Below, in pieces: positions 47,170 through 55,247 of a stretch of DNA of 64,000 nucleotides. This DNA is from Streptomyces iconiensis (GTDB lineage: Bacteria > Actinomycetota > Actinomycetes > Streptomycetales > Streptomycetaceae): contig NZ_JANCPR020000048.1 in NCBI RefSeq assembly GCF_028657195.3, forward strand, positions 1 through 64,000. The letters are read 5' to 3'. A program made the position numbers and the translations under genes. Each line of letters starts with the position of its first letter. The first letter of the stretch is position 1. Under the pieces are notes generated by a model, which was given only the letters and a program-made list of their open reading frames with translations, did not search any database and was not told where the DNA came from.

Positions 47170-47241
47170 TCAGCCGGCGGCCACGGAGGTGGACGTGAGG
47201 AACTTCCGGATGCGGGCAGCGCCCTTCACCACGACAGCCAT
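47170..47241 (-). CDS. Possible 23-residue peptide
   Basis: The ATG at 47241 has AGGGGG at 8-nt spacing. It encodes MAVVVKGAARIRKFLTSTS followed by VAAG and a stop. The product is an amphipathic cationic helix. It lies 53 nt upstream of the rsgA start in an otherwise empty 427-bp gap. No family is recognised; chance cannot be excluded. Confidence 0.3.
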   Translation of the reverse strand: MAVVVKGAARIRKFLTSTSVAAG

Positions 47242-47412
47242 CGGTCACACCCCCTGGGGTCTCTCGCACAAACACAGCGGCGACGAGCGCCCACTGCGCG
47301 AACGTGCCGAGCGTAGCCGCCCCCGCCAGGGCGGACCACCCCTTTTTGCGCACAGCGCCGAGGACCCGCGCCTCATCGCCCCCCGGCACACCCCCGCCGC
47401 CCACGCGCAAAC

Positions 47413-47450
47413 ACCGTGCCCGCCTCCGCGGCGGCGGAGGCGGGCACGGT
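47413..47450 (-). terminator. Strong terminator of the MMPL transporter gene
   Basis: A 17-bp perfect inverted repeat, arms starting ACCGTGCCCGCCTCCGC with a 4-nt loop, about 95 nt after the MMPL stop. Confidence 0.8.
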
Positions 47451-47544
47451 AGGGGACGCGGTCTCGCGACGGGCCCCGATACGGGTTCCACGGCGGGGCT
47501 ACGGGGCTCCGCAACAGGAGCCCACGACAGGACTCGCGACAGGC

Positions 47545-49797
47545 TCAGACCCCGGCTGAGTCCTTCTCCTGCGAGGTCCCGGCCGCCGGTTCCGCAGAGG
47601 GTGAGGGCGCCGGCGCCGGGCCGCCTTCGCTGAGCCCGAACCGTGCGTGGAACTTGCGCAGGAACGGGGGCGCGTACCAGGCCGAACGGCCGAGGAGGCG
47701 CATGGCGGCGGGCAGCAGGATGCCGCGTACGGCGACGGCGTCCAGGAGGATGGCCAGCCCGGTGCCCAGGCCGAACATCATCATGAAGCTGATCTTGGCG
47801 GTCCCGAAGGCGAAGAAGCTCACCGACAGCACGGCAGCCGCAGCGGTGATGATGCCTCCCGTGTGCCCGAGGCCGTTGACCACGGCGCGTCCGGTGCTCT
47901 CACCCTGGTCGTGCAGCTCCTTGATCCGGCTGGTGACGAACACCTCGTAGTCCATCGAGAGACCGAAGGCGATGCAGAACATCAGCACGGTCATCGAGGT
48001 GTCCATCGGCTGTGGCGTGAAGCCGAACACGCCGGCGAGGTGGCCGTCCTGGAACATCCACGTCACGACGCCGAGGGCCGCCGAAAGGCTGATCCCGTTG
48101 AGGACGAGCGCGCGCAGCGGATGCACGACGCTGCCCGTGAACAGGAAGAGGAGGATGAAGGTGGTGAGCGCCACCAGGGTCGCGGCGAGCGGGAGGTTGC
48201 TGCTGATGGAGTCCTTGGAGTCCACCAGGTCTGCGTCCGTCCCGCCGACCAACGGGGCCGTCCCGGCGGGGGGTTCGGCCGCCCGCACTGCCTTGACCAG
48301 GCTCTCGGCCTCCTCCGACTTCGGCGTCAGCGAGCTGACCACGTTGACCCGCTGGGCGTCCGGGCGTGCGAGCGCCGCACCGGCGGGGCCTGCGGGCTTC
48401 GAGGTGCCCTCGACGTAGGTTCCCGTGGAGGACTCGACGCGGACGACGCCCTTGAGCCCGGACAGCCCCTTGGCGTACGCGTCCAGCGGGGAGGTGCCAA
48501 CGGACTGGCTGAAGACGACGTGGATGGCGGAGTTGTCGTCGCCGTCGAAGTTCGTCCGCAGCAGCTCCGAGACCTGGCGGCTCTCGGCGTCCTCCGGCAG
48601 CACCCGCTCGTCCGCCGTACCGAAGTTGATGCCCAGCAGCGGGCTCGCGGCCACCAGCAGTACCGCGAGCACCGGCAGCGCGGTGAGCGCGGGGCGCCGC
48701 ATGACGGTACCGGCCAGCCGCCCCCACAGCGGCTTCCGGGCGGCGGACGCGGCGGCGCGCTTCCGCTTCGCCCACGGCATCCGTCCGCTGTTGACCCGGT
48801 GCCCCAGGGCGTTGAGCAGCGCCGGCATCACGAACAGGGTGCCGACGGACGCGATGACGACGACCCCGACCCCCGCGTAGGCGAACGAGCGGAGGAAGTA
48901 CATCGGGAACACCGCGAGCGCCGCGAGCGCGATGGCCACCGTGGCGGCCGAGAACGCGACCGTGCGGCCCGCGGTCGCCACCGTGTGCCGGACGGCGTCG
49001 GGCACCTCGGCGCCCGCATCGAGCTGCTCCCGGAACCGGCTGACCATCAGCAGCGCGTAGTCGATCGCCAGCCCGAGGCCGAGGGCTGTGGTCAGGTTGG
49101 TCGCGGTGATGGAGATGCTGGTGACACCGCCGAGCAGCGAGAGTTCGGCGAGCGAACCCGCGATCGCGATGACGGCGATGGCCAGCGGCAGCAGGGCCGC
49201 TACGGCGCTGCCGAAGACGAACAGGAGCAGCAGAAGCGTCAGGGGGATGGCGATCGCCTCGGCCACGACGAGGTCAACGCCCGACTGTGTTCCCAACTCC
49301 TGGCCGACGACGGTGCTCCCGGTCGCCCTGATGTCGAGCCCGCCCTCGCGCTTACCGGTGTACTTGTCGAGGATCTCCTTGGCGTTGTCCCTCGACGCGC
49401 TGTCACCGCCCTTCACATGGGCGGCGACCATGGCTTCGCCACCGTCCTTGGAGCGGAGGCCGGGGTTGCCCGTGTCCCAGTACGACATCACGTTCTCAAG
49501 GTGCTTCTCCTTCTTGAGATCGGCTGTCAGTGCCCGGCCCGCCCGCTCGGCCCCGGGAGTGTCGGCGCGGCCTTCTCCCGCGCTGACCAGCAGCACCAGG
49601 TTGGTCTCCCCGCCGAACTTGTCGTCGATGGCTGTCTCGGCTTTGCTGGACTCGGAACCCGGGTCGGAGTAGCCCCCGTCCACCAGCTTGCCGAACGCTC
49701 CTGCGCCCACCGCCCCCATGAGAGCCACGACCACGGCGGCGACGACGAGTACCAGCCGGGACCGGCGTATCGCCAGTTCGGCTATGCGTTCAAACAC
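47545..49797 (-). CDS. MMPL-family RND transporter
   Basis: A 750-residue protein with a first TM helix (about 14-34), a large extracytoplasmic domain with AETAIDDKFGGETNLVLLV, and helices 2-6 (LTLLLLLFVFGSAVAALLPLAIAVIAI). The RND core has GLAIDYALLMVSRFREQL and GLSMDYEVFVTSRIKELHDQG; the paired Asp-Tyr motifs carry protons. MMPL proteins export lipids or siderophore-like molecules. The GTG at 49797 follows GGAGAA. A 15-bp inverted repeat upstream (50003) marks a separate transcript. There is no MmpS partner. Substrate unknown. Confidence 0.92.
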   Translation of the reverse strand: MFERIAELAIRRSRLVLVVAAVVVALMGAVGAGAFGKLVDGGYSDPGSESSKAETAIDDKFGGETNLVLLVSAGEGRADTPGAERAGRALTADLKKEKHLENVMSYWDTGNPGLRSKDGGEAMVAAHVKGGDSASRDNAKEILDKYTGKREGGLDIRATGSTVVGQELGTQSGVDLVVAEAIAIPLTLLLLLFVFGSAVAALLPLAIAVIAIAGSLAELSLLGGVTSISITATNLTTALGLGLAIDYALLMVSRFREQLDAGAEVPDAVRHTVATAGRTVAFSAATVAIALAALAVFPMYFLRSFAYAGVGVVVIASVGTLFVMPALLNALGHRVNSGRMPWAKRKRAAASAARKPLWGRLAGTVMRRPALTALPVLAVLLVAASPLLGINFGTADERVLPEDAESRQVSELLRTNFDGDDNSAIHVVFSQSVGTSPLDAYAKGLSGLKGVVRVESSTGTYVEGTSKPAGPAGAALARPDAQRVNVVSSLTPKSEEAESLVKAVRAAEPPAGTAPLVGGTDADLVDSKDSISSNLPLAATLVALTTFILLFLFTGSVVHPLRALVLNGISLSAALGVVTWMFQDGHLAGVFGFTPQPMDTSMTVLMFCIAFGLSMDYEVFVTSRIKELHDQGESTGRAVVNGLGHTGGIITAAAAVLSVSFFAFGTAKISFMMMFGLGTGLAILLDAVAVRGILLPAAMRLLGRSAWYAPPFLRKFHARFGLSEGGPAPAPSPSAEPAAGTSQEKDSAGV

Positions 49798-50002
49798 GCA
49801 CTTTCTCCTTCGGGTGTCATACGGCGGAAAAGACCTGACGGGGGTCGGACCGGCATGAGGGGCATGGCACCGTGCGCACGTGCTGCCCATGCCGAGGACA
49901 AGGCGAACCGGTCCCGGAACGCGCTGTCGCGTTCCCCGTCGCCGCTGACGACGTTAGCGAGGTGAAAGGAGTTTGAGCAGTGCCAGTTTTCTCTAACGGG
50001 CG

Positions 50003-50035
50003 CCTGGTTCACCTGACACCGTCAGGTGAACCAGG
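50003..50035 (-). terminator. Inverted repeat after the enoyl-CoA hydratase gene
   Basis: Perfect 15-bp arms CCTGGTTCACCTGAC / GTCAGGTGAACCAGG with a 3-nt loop, 76 nt past the gene's stop and 206 nt before the MMPL start. It is AT-richer than most terminators here, so an operator for the MMPL gene is an alternative. Confidence 0.6.
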
Positions 50036-50110
50036 CCACCAGGCACTCGCCGCGCCCTGAGCACCAGCACCGCGGACCCGTGGGCGGGGGGCGGGCGGGC
50101 TGAGACCGCG

Positions 50111-50965
50111 CTACTTGTCGAGCCCGTCGAGCAGTTCCTCCAGCGCGAGTTCACCGTCGCGGGTCTGGGCACCGGCCTCCACGGCACGGGCCATACGGTC
50201 GACGACGGGCCGCGGCGCGGGATAGACCTTCGCGTGCGCCTGGGCCTCCTCGGTCAGGTCAGGGACCGGGCCGCTCGCCTCGGCCGCGTCGATGGCCTGC
50301 TTGGCCGCTTCGGCAACACCGGTCGGCAGCGCGCCGATCCGCCGCGCGAGCGCGTCCACGAAGGTGTCGAGCGCGTCCGGAGCGACGGCACGGTTGATCC
50401 AGCCGTACCGCTCTGCCAGGTCGGTGTCGAACAGTTCGGCGCCGAGGACGACCTCCAGCGCGCGGGCGCGTCCGACGAGCCGGGTCAGGTACTGGGTACC
50501 GCCGCCGCCGGGGAAGATGCCCATCCGGGTCTCCGGCTGCGCCAGCCAGGTCTCACCGCGTGCGGCGAAGCGCATGTCGGCGGCCATGGCCAGCTCGGCG
50601 CCCCCTGCCCTGAGCCGGCCCCGCAGCTTGGCGATGGTGATCTGCGGCAGGGCGCGGAAGCGTTCGTGCAGCTGCTGAAGGGGATTGAGGTTCGGGTCGC
50701 CCTCGTCGTCGGCGAGCGCCACCAGCTCCTCGGGCTCGAACATCCACGTGAGGTCGGCGTGGGCCGAGAAGAACTCCGGGTTCGCCGACTCCACGACGAG
50801 CACGCGCAGTTCGTGGTCGTCCTTGGCGCTGCGGACCACCTGGATCAGGTCCGTCACGAGCGCCTTGTCGATGGTGTTGACCGGCGGGTTGTCCAGCGTC
50901 ACGGTGGCGACGGCGCCGGTGCGGGTGACGCGCAGTGCGGTGTATCCGGTCTCGGTGAGCGGCAT
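50111..50965 (-). CDS. Enoyl-CoA hydratase/isomerase family protein
   Basis: A 284-residue crotonase-fold protein with substrate-binding motif VAT-VTLDNPPVNTIDKALV and the oxyanion-hole loop LRGRLRAGGAELAMAADMRFAARG. ECH glutamates are only partly conserved (QPETRMGIFPGGGGTQYL has Glu and Gly positions; the first catalytic Glu is less clear), so hydration, isomerisation or hydrolysis cannot be assigned. AGGAG lies upstream of ATG 50965. The longer frame to 51055 shadows the control region. It is divergent from the AraC-type regulator. Confidence 0.9.
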   Translation of the reverse strand: MPLTETGYTALRVTRTGAVATVTLDNPPVNTIDKALVTDLIQVVRSAKDDHELRVLVVESANPEFFSAHADLTWMFEPEELVALADDEGDPNLNPLQQLHERFRALPQITIAKLRGRLRAGGAELAMAADMRFAARGETWLAQPETRMGIFPGGGGTQYLTRLVGRARALEVVLGAELFDTDLAERYGWINRAVAPDALDTFVDALARRIGALPTGVAEAAKQAIDAAEASGPVPDLTEEAQAHAKVYPAPRPVVDRMARAVEAGAQTRDGELALEELLDGLDK

Positions 50966-51162
50966 GGTGGCTCCTTGGAGCGATCGAAAGAGAACAGAGG
51001 AAACGACGGGAGAAACACGGGAGAAACAGAGCCCGGTCTCACGCTCTGTTTTCACCTTATGGAGAGCACCGCGCCTGTTTCGATGCTCGTTCGCTCCAGT
51101 CCCTTGTCCCTCTGTGTCACCGCCATGGCCGCCGCGAAGAGGCCGGCCGTACGCTTTCCGGC

Positions 51163-52164
51163 ATGGACGTACTGGCTGATGCCCTCGCCGTCGCGGGGGT
51201 ACGCGGAACCGTGGCAGTCCGGATCGACGGCAGCCGGGACTGGGGCGTGCGGTGGGCGCAGAACGCGGACGCGGTGCTCTACGCCGTCGCTTCGGGCAGC
51301 GCCTGGCTCACACCGGCGAGCCCCGAGGGCGGCGCCGAACCCATCGAACTGCTGCCTGGCGATGTCGTCCTGCTCCCCACGGGCGCCGCGCACCACATAG
51401 CCGGCGACCCCCACCGCACACCGAAAGCCTGCGATGTCGCGCTCACCGATGAGCTGCGGGAGACCGGAGCCGCCATGAAGGTCGGCACGGGCGAGCCCCA
51501 CACGCACCTGCTGGGCGCCTCCTACCAGCACGATCGCGTGGTGTCGCTGCACGTCTTCACGCTGCTCCCGCCCGTCGTGCACATCCGCGGCAGCGAGGCC
51601 CACACCGCGCTCGACGGCACCGTGCGGCTGCTCACCCAGGAGACGGCCGACCCGCAGCTCGCCACCTCCGTCGTGCTCGACCGGCTCGTCGACGTCGTCC
51701 TCGTCCAGCTCCTGCGCTGCTGGCTGCGCACGCACCCCGACCTCATCAGGGGCTCCTGGCTCGGCGCCCTCACCGATCCGCTCGTCGCCGACGCGATGAA
51801 CCGCATGCACCGCGAGCCCGACAGGCCCTGGAGCACCGAGGCGCTCGCGCAGGCACTCGCGGTCTCCCGCTCCACCCTCACCCGCCGCTTCCGGGAGGCG
51901 GCGGGACAGTCGCCCGGCGCCTACCTGACGCGGTGGCGCATGGACCTCGCGGCACGTCAGCTGCGGGACACCGACACCAAGGTGGAGAGCATCGCCCGGT
52001 CCGTCGGCTACACCTCGGTCTACGCCTTCAACCGCGCGTTCAGCCGCACCAGATCCCTGCCGCCGGCACGCTTTCGCCGTGACTCACGCCGTGTCCCCCA
52101 CCAGGGCCCCCACCATGGCCCTCACCGTGACTCCGACCGGGCGCCGGCACCGGCCGGGCCCTGA
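51163..52164 (+). CDS. AraC-family transcriptional regulator with cupin sensor
   Basis: The 333-residue product has an N-terminal cupin-like sensor domain (GSAWLTPAS, LLPGDVVLLPTGAAHHIAG, residues 35-85). The C-terminal AraC pair of HTHs is WSTEALAQALAVSRSTLTRRFREAAGQSPGAYLTRWRMDLAARQLRDTDTKVESIARSVGYTSVYAFNRAFSRTR in sequence (about 230-305). The tail is His/Pro/Gly-rich (HQGPHHGPHRD). It is divergent from the enoyl-CoA hydratase, its likely target. Confidence 0.93.
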   Translation: MDVLADALAVAGVRGTVAVRIDGSRDWGVRWAQNADAVLYAVASGSAWLTPASPEGGAEPIELLPGDVVLLPTGAAHHIAGDPHRTPKACDVALTDELRETGAAMKVGTGEPHTHLLGASYQHDRVVSLHVFTLLPPVVHIRGSEAHTALDGTVRLLTQETADPQLATSVVLDRLVDVVLVQLLRCWLRTHPDLIRGSWLGALTDPLVADAMNRMHREPDRPWSTEALAQALAVSRSTLTRRFREAAGQSPGAYLTRWRMDLAARQLRDTDTKVESIARSVGYTSVYAFNRAFSRTRSLPPARFRRDSRRVPHQGPHHGPHRDSDRAPAPAGP

Positions 52165-52188
52165 CCTGATCTGATCTGACCTGACCTG

Positions 52189-53331
52189 TCAGAGGCCCTG
52201 GTTGCCGTGGCGGGTGTCGCCGTTGCGGTCGCGTGGGAGGAGGCGCCCGCGTACGTCCGACGGAGGCAGGAACTTCGTCCAGCGCTCCGGGAATTCGGCG
52301 GGGGCGTCCTCGGCCCCCGTGTCGTCCCCGAAGTCGTCGTCATCCTCGTCGTCCTCGTCCTCGTCGTCGTGCTCAGCCTCCGCGCCGGCTCCCCGGGCCT
52401 TGCGCGCCGCGACGGCGGCGACGACCTCGGCCGCCGCCTCCTCGCGCCTGCGCTCGTTGGCGCGGCGGGCCGCCGCCGTGGCCACGGACGGCCACACGTG
52501 GTCGATGGCGGCGTTCACGGCCGCGCCGACCAGCACGGCGAAGGCGGAGACGCCGATCCACAGCAGCACGGCCACGGGTGCGGCCAACGAGCCGTAGATC
52601 GTGGGCCCCTCGACGGTGTTCGTCAGGTAGAGGCGCAGCAGGAAGCTGCCGAAGACCCAGATCACCAGCGCGACCAGCGCACCGGGAACGTCCTCGCGCC
52701 ACGGCGAACGCACCGGCACCGACACGTGGTAGAGCGTGGTGAGGAAGGCGATGGACAGCAGCAGCACGACGGGCCAGTAGAAGACGCCGACGACCCACTG
52801 GGCCTGCGGCACGAGCCGCAGCACCGCGTCGGGGCCCGCCACCATCAACGGCAGCGCGACGGCGCCGATGACCAGCGCCACCAGATACAGGCCGAAGGCC
52901 AGCAGCCGCGTCTTGACGATGCCGCGGCGCCCGTCCAGCCCGTACATCACGGTGATGGTGTCGATGAAGACGTTCACGGCACGTGACCCCGACCAGAGCG
53001 CCAGCGCGAAGCCGAGCGAAATGACGTCGGGGCCGCCGCCCTTGATCACGTCGTCGATGAGGGGCCGCGCGAGCTGGTCGACGCCCTTGCTGGACAGCAC
53101 GGCGGAGGACGCGTCGAGGAAGTTCGTGCGGATGGAGTCGATGGTCTCCTGGCCGATCCAGTCCAGATAGCCCAGCAGACCGATCAGCCCGAGCAGCAGC
53201 GGAGGGATGGAGATCAGGGTGAAGAAGGCGGCCTCGGCGGCCAGACCGAGCACCCGGTACTCCATGCAGGAGTTGACCGTGTCCTTGAGCAGCAGCCACG
53301 CCATCCTGCGCTTGGGCACGTCGCGATACAT
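52189..53331 (-). CDS. YihY/BrkB-family membrane protein
   Basis: A 380-residue protein with six TM helices (AEAAFFTLISIPPLLLGLIGLLGYLD, SLGFALALWSGSRAVNVFIDTI, LLAFGLYLVALVIGAVALPLMV, WVVGVFYWPVVLLLSIAFLTTLY, ALVALVIWVFGSFLLRLYLTN, PVAVLLWIGVSAFAVLVGAAVNA). The C-terminal cytoplasmic tail contains an Asp/Glu run (DDEDEDDEDDDDFGDD). BrkB proteins are poorly understood transporter-like proteins. I place the start at ATG 53331 (AAGG upstream). A GTG at 53427 would extend it by 32 Arg/Pro-rich residues but leave only 18 nt to the divergent acyl-CoA dehydrogenase start. Confidence 0.9.
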   Translation of the reverse strand: MYRDVPKRRMAWLLLKDTVNSCMEYRVLGLAAEAAFFTLISIPPLLLGLIGLLGYLDWIGQETIDSIRTNFLDASSAVLSSKGVDQLARPLIDDVIKGGGPDVISLGFALALWSGSRAVNVFIDTITVMYGLDGRRGIVKTRLLAFGLYLVALVIGAVALPLMVAGPDAVLRLVPQAQWVVGVFYWPVVLLLSIAFLTTLYHVSVPVRSPWREDVPGALVALVIWVFGSFLLRLYLTNTVEGPTIYGSLAAPVAVLLWIGVSAFAVLVGAAVNAAIDHVWPSVATAAARRANERRREEAAAEVVAAVAARKARGAGAEAEHDDEDEDDEDDDDFGDDTGAEDAPAEFPERWTKFLPPSDVRGRLLPRDRNGDTRHGNQGL

Positions 53332-53445
53332 GACCCGGGCCTTGCGGAGTTGTCCGCGGGAGCGCCTGGGTGCCCATCTCGGGGCCCGATCGGGGGTCTG
53401 CTCAGGGGTTTCCTCGGCTGCACGCACGTCTTTAACGTATCTGGC

Positions 53446-55119
53446 ATGCCAGCCTCGACACACACCGTGACCAACCAGGCTTCGCCCCTGGCCGACTACG
53501 ACGTCTTCTCCGCCGACCCCGCGCTCGTCGAAGGTGTCGCCCTGCACATCGCGCCGGAGCGCGCGGAGGAGGCGCGCTCCGAACTGTCCGAGCTGGGCAG
53601 CGCCGCGGGTTCCGCCGAGGCGCAGGAGTGGGGCACACAGGCCAACGAGTGCCCGCCCGTACTGCGCACACACGATCGTTACGGGCACAGGATCGACGAG
53701 GTCGACTTCCACCCCGCCTGGCACCGCCTCATGGAACGCGGCGTCGCAGCCGGGCTCACCGACCCCTGGTCCAGGCCCGACGGGCAGCTGCGGCGTTCGG
53801 CTGCGTTCTACGTGTGGACCCAGGTCGAGGCGGGGCACGGCTGCCCGCTGTCGATGACGCACGCCGCCGTGCCCGCGCTGCGCAAGGAGCCGCAGCTCGC
53901 GGCCGAGTGGGAGCCGCTGCTCGGCTCGCGTACGTACGACTACGGGCTCGACAGGCCGGCGGCGGCGAAGGCGGGCGCCCTCGCGGGTATGGGCATGACG
54001 GAGAAGCAGGGCGGCAGCGACGTACGCGCCAACACGACGACGGCCGTGCCGCTGGCGGGCGAGGGCGAGTACGCACTGACGGGCCACAAGTGGTTCTGTT
54101 CCGCGCCGATGTCGGATGTCTTCCTCGTGCTGGCGCAGGTGCCCTCCGGCGGAGAGAACGACAGGCTGACCTGTTTCCTGGTGCCGCGCGTCCTGCCGGA
54201 CGGTACGCGCAACACGTTCCGCATCCAGCGCCTCAAGGACAAGCTGGGCAACCGTTCCAACGCCTCCAGCGAGGTCGAGTTCGACGGCACCACCTGGGCA
54301 CGCCGCGTCGGCGAGGAGGGGCGCGGGGTCGCGACCATCATCGAGATGGTCGCCGCGACCCGTCTGGACTGCGTCACAGGGTCAGCGGCGCTGATGCGGC
54401 AGGCCGTCGCGCAGGCGACCCACCACGCGGCGCACCGTGCCGTGTTCGGCAAGGAGCTGATCGACCAGCCGCTCATGCGCAACGTCCTGGCCGACATGGC
54501 CGTCGAGTCCGAGGCCGCGACGGCACTCGCGCTGCGGCTCGCCACCGCGTACGACAGTGCGGCGGGCGACGGCGCCGGGGCCGAGCACGACCGCGCGCTG
54601 CTGCGCCTGGCCGTGCCCACGGCGAAGTACTGGGTCACCAAGCGGTGCGTGCCCCTCGCGGGTGAGGCCCTCGAATGCCTCGGCGGCAACGGTTACGTCG
54701 AGGAGTCCGGCATGCCGCGCCTGCTGCGCGAGTCACCGCTCAACTCCATCTGGGAGGGGTCGGGGAACGTCCAGGCGCTCGATGTGCTGCGCGCGCTCCA
54801 GAAGTCGCCGGACGCGCTCAACGCGTTCCTCACCGAGCTGGGGCGCGCACGCGGCGCCGACTTCCGGCTCGACGCCGCCGTCAAGGACATGCTCACGCAA
54901 CTGTCCGACCTGGACGGCATCGAGAGCCGCGCCCGGCGCCTCGTGGAGCGGATGGCGCTCGTCCTCCAGGGCTCCCTCCTGGTGCGCCACGCGCCCCCCG
55001 AGGTCGCGGACGCGTTCTGCGCTTCCCGCCTCGGCGGCGACTGGGGCGCGGCCTTCGGCACCCTGCCCAGCGGCCTGGACCTCGGCACCATCGTCGAACG
55101 TGCGCTGCCGGTGGCGTAG
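53446..55119 (+). CDS. AidB-like acyl-CoA dehydrogenase
   Basis: A 557-residue member of the AidB branch of acyl-CoA dehydrogenases: GHGCPLSMTHAAVPAL, GMGMTEKQGGSDVRANTTTA (flavin site), GHKWFCSAPMSDVFLVLAQ, HRAVFGKELIDQPLMRNVL, CLGGNGYVEESGMPRLLRESPLNSIWEGSGNVQALDVLRAL. AidB binds DNA and is linked to alkylation protection, though substrate activity is weak in E. coli; the alkylation-repair operon (Ada/AlkA-Ogt) is 17 kb away. The ATG at 53446 has no clear ribosome site and could be leaderless. It is convergent with the Ser/Thr kinase gene; the 55120-55247 gap has short CACAGGG repeats only. Confidence 0.93.
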   Translation: MPASTHTVTNQASPLADYDVFSADPALVEGVALHIAPERAEEARSELSELGSAAGSAEAQEWGTQANECPPVLRTHDRYGHRIDEVDFHPAWHRLMERGVAAGLTDPWSRPDGQLRRSAAFYVWTQVEAGHGCPLSMTHAAVPALRKEPQLAAEWEPLLGSRTYDYGLDRPAAAKAGALAGMGMTEKQGGSDVRANTTTAVPLAGEGEYALTGHKWFCSAPMSDVFLVLAQVPSGGENDRLTCFLVPRVLPDGTRNTFRIQRLKDKLGNRSNASSEVEFDGTTWARRVGEEGRGVATIIEMVAATRLDCVTGSAALMRQAVAQATHHAAHRAVFGKELIDQPLMRNVLADMAVESEAATALALRLATAYDSAAGDGAGAEHDRALLRLAVPTAKYWVTKRCVPLAGEALECLGGNGYVEESGMPRLLRESPLNSIWEGSGNVQALDVLRALQKSPDALNAFLTELGRARGADFRLDAAVKDMLTQLSDLDGIESRARRLVERMALVLQGSLLVRHAPPEVADAFCASRLGGDWGAAFGTLPSGLDLGTIVERALPVA

Positions 55120-55247
55120 GGCCGCCGGTGTGGACCGAGCCGGGCTCGCGACGCCCGCCAAGACCGGTCCTCCGGCCCCGGCGTGGCCGCTCGGCACACC
55201 AGCTCAGCACGCCCGCAGGGCACAGGGCACAGGGTCAGCACACCGGC

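Noticed and set aside
47647..49965. 772-residue plus-strand frame
   Set aside because: Antisense of the MMPL transporter gene; no recognisable domain.
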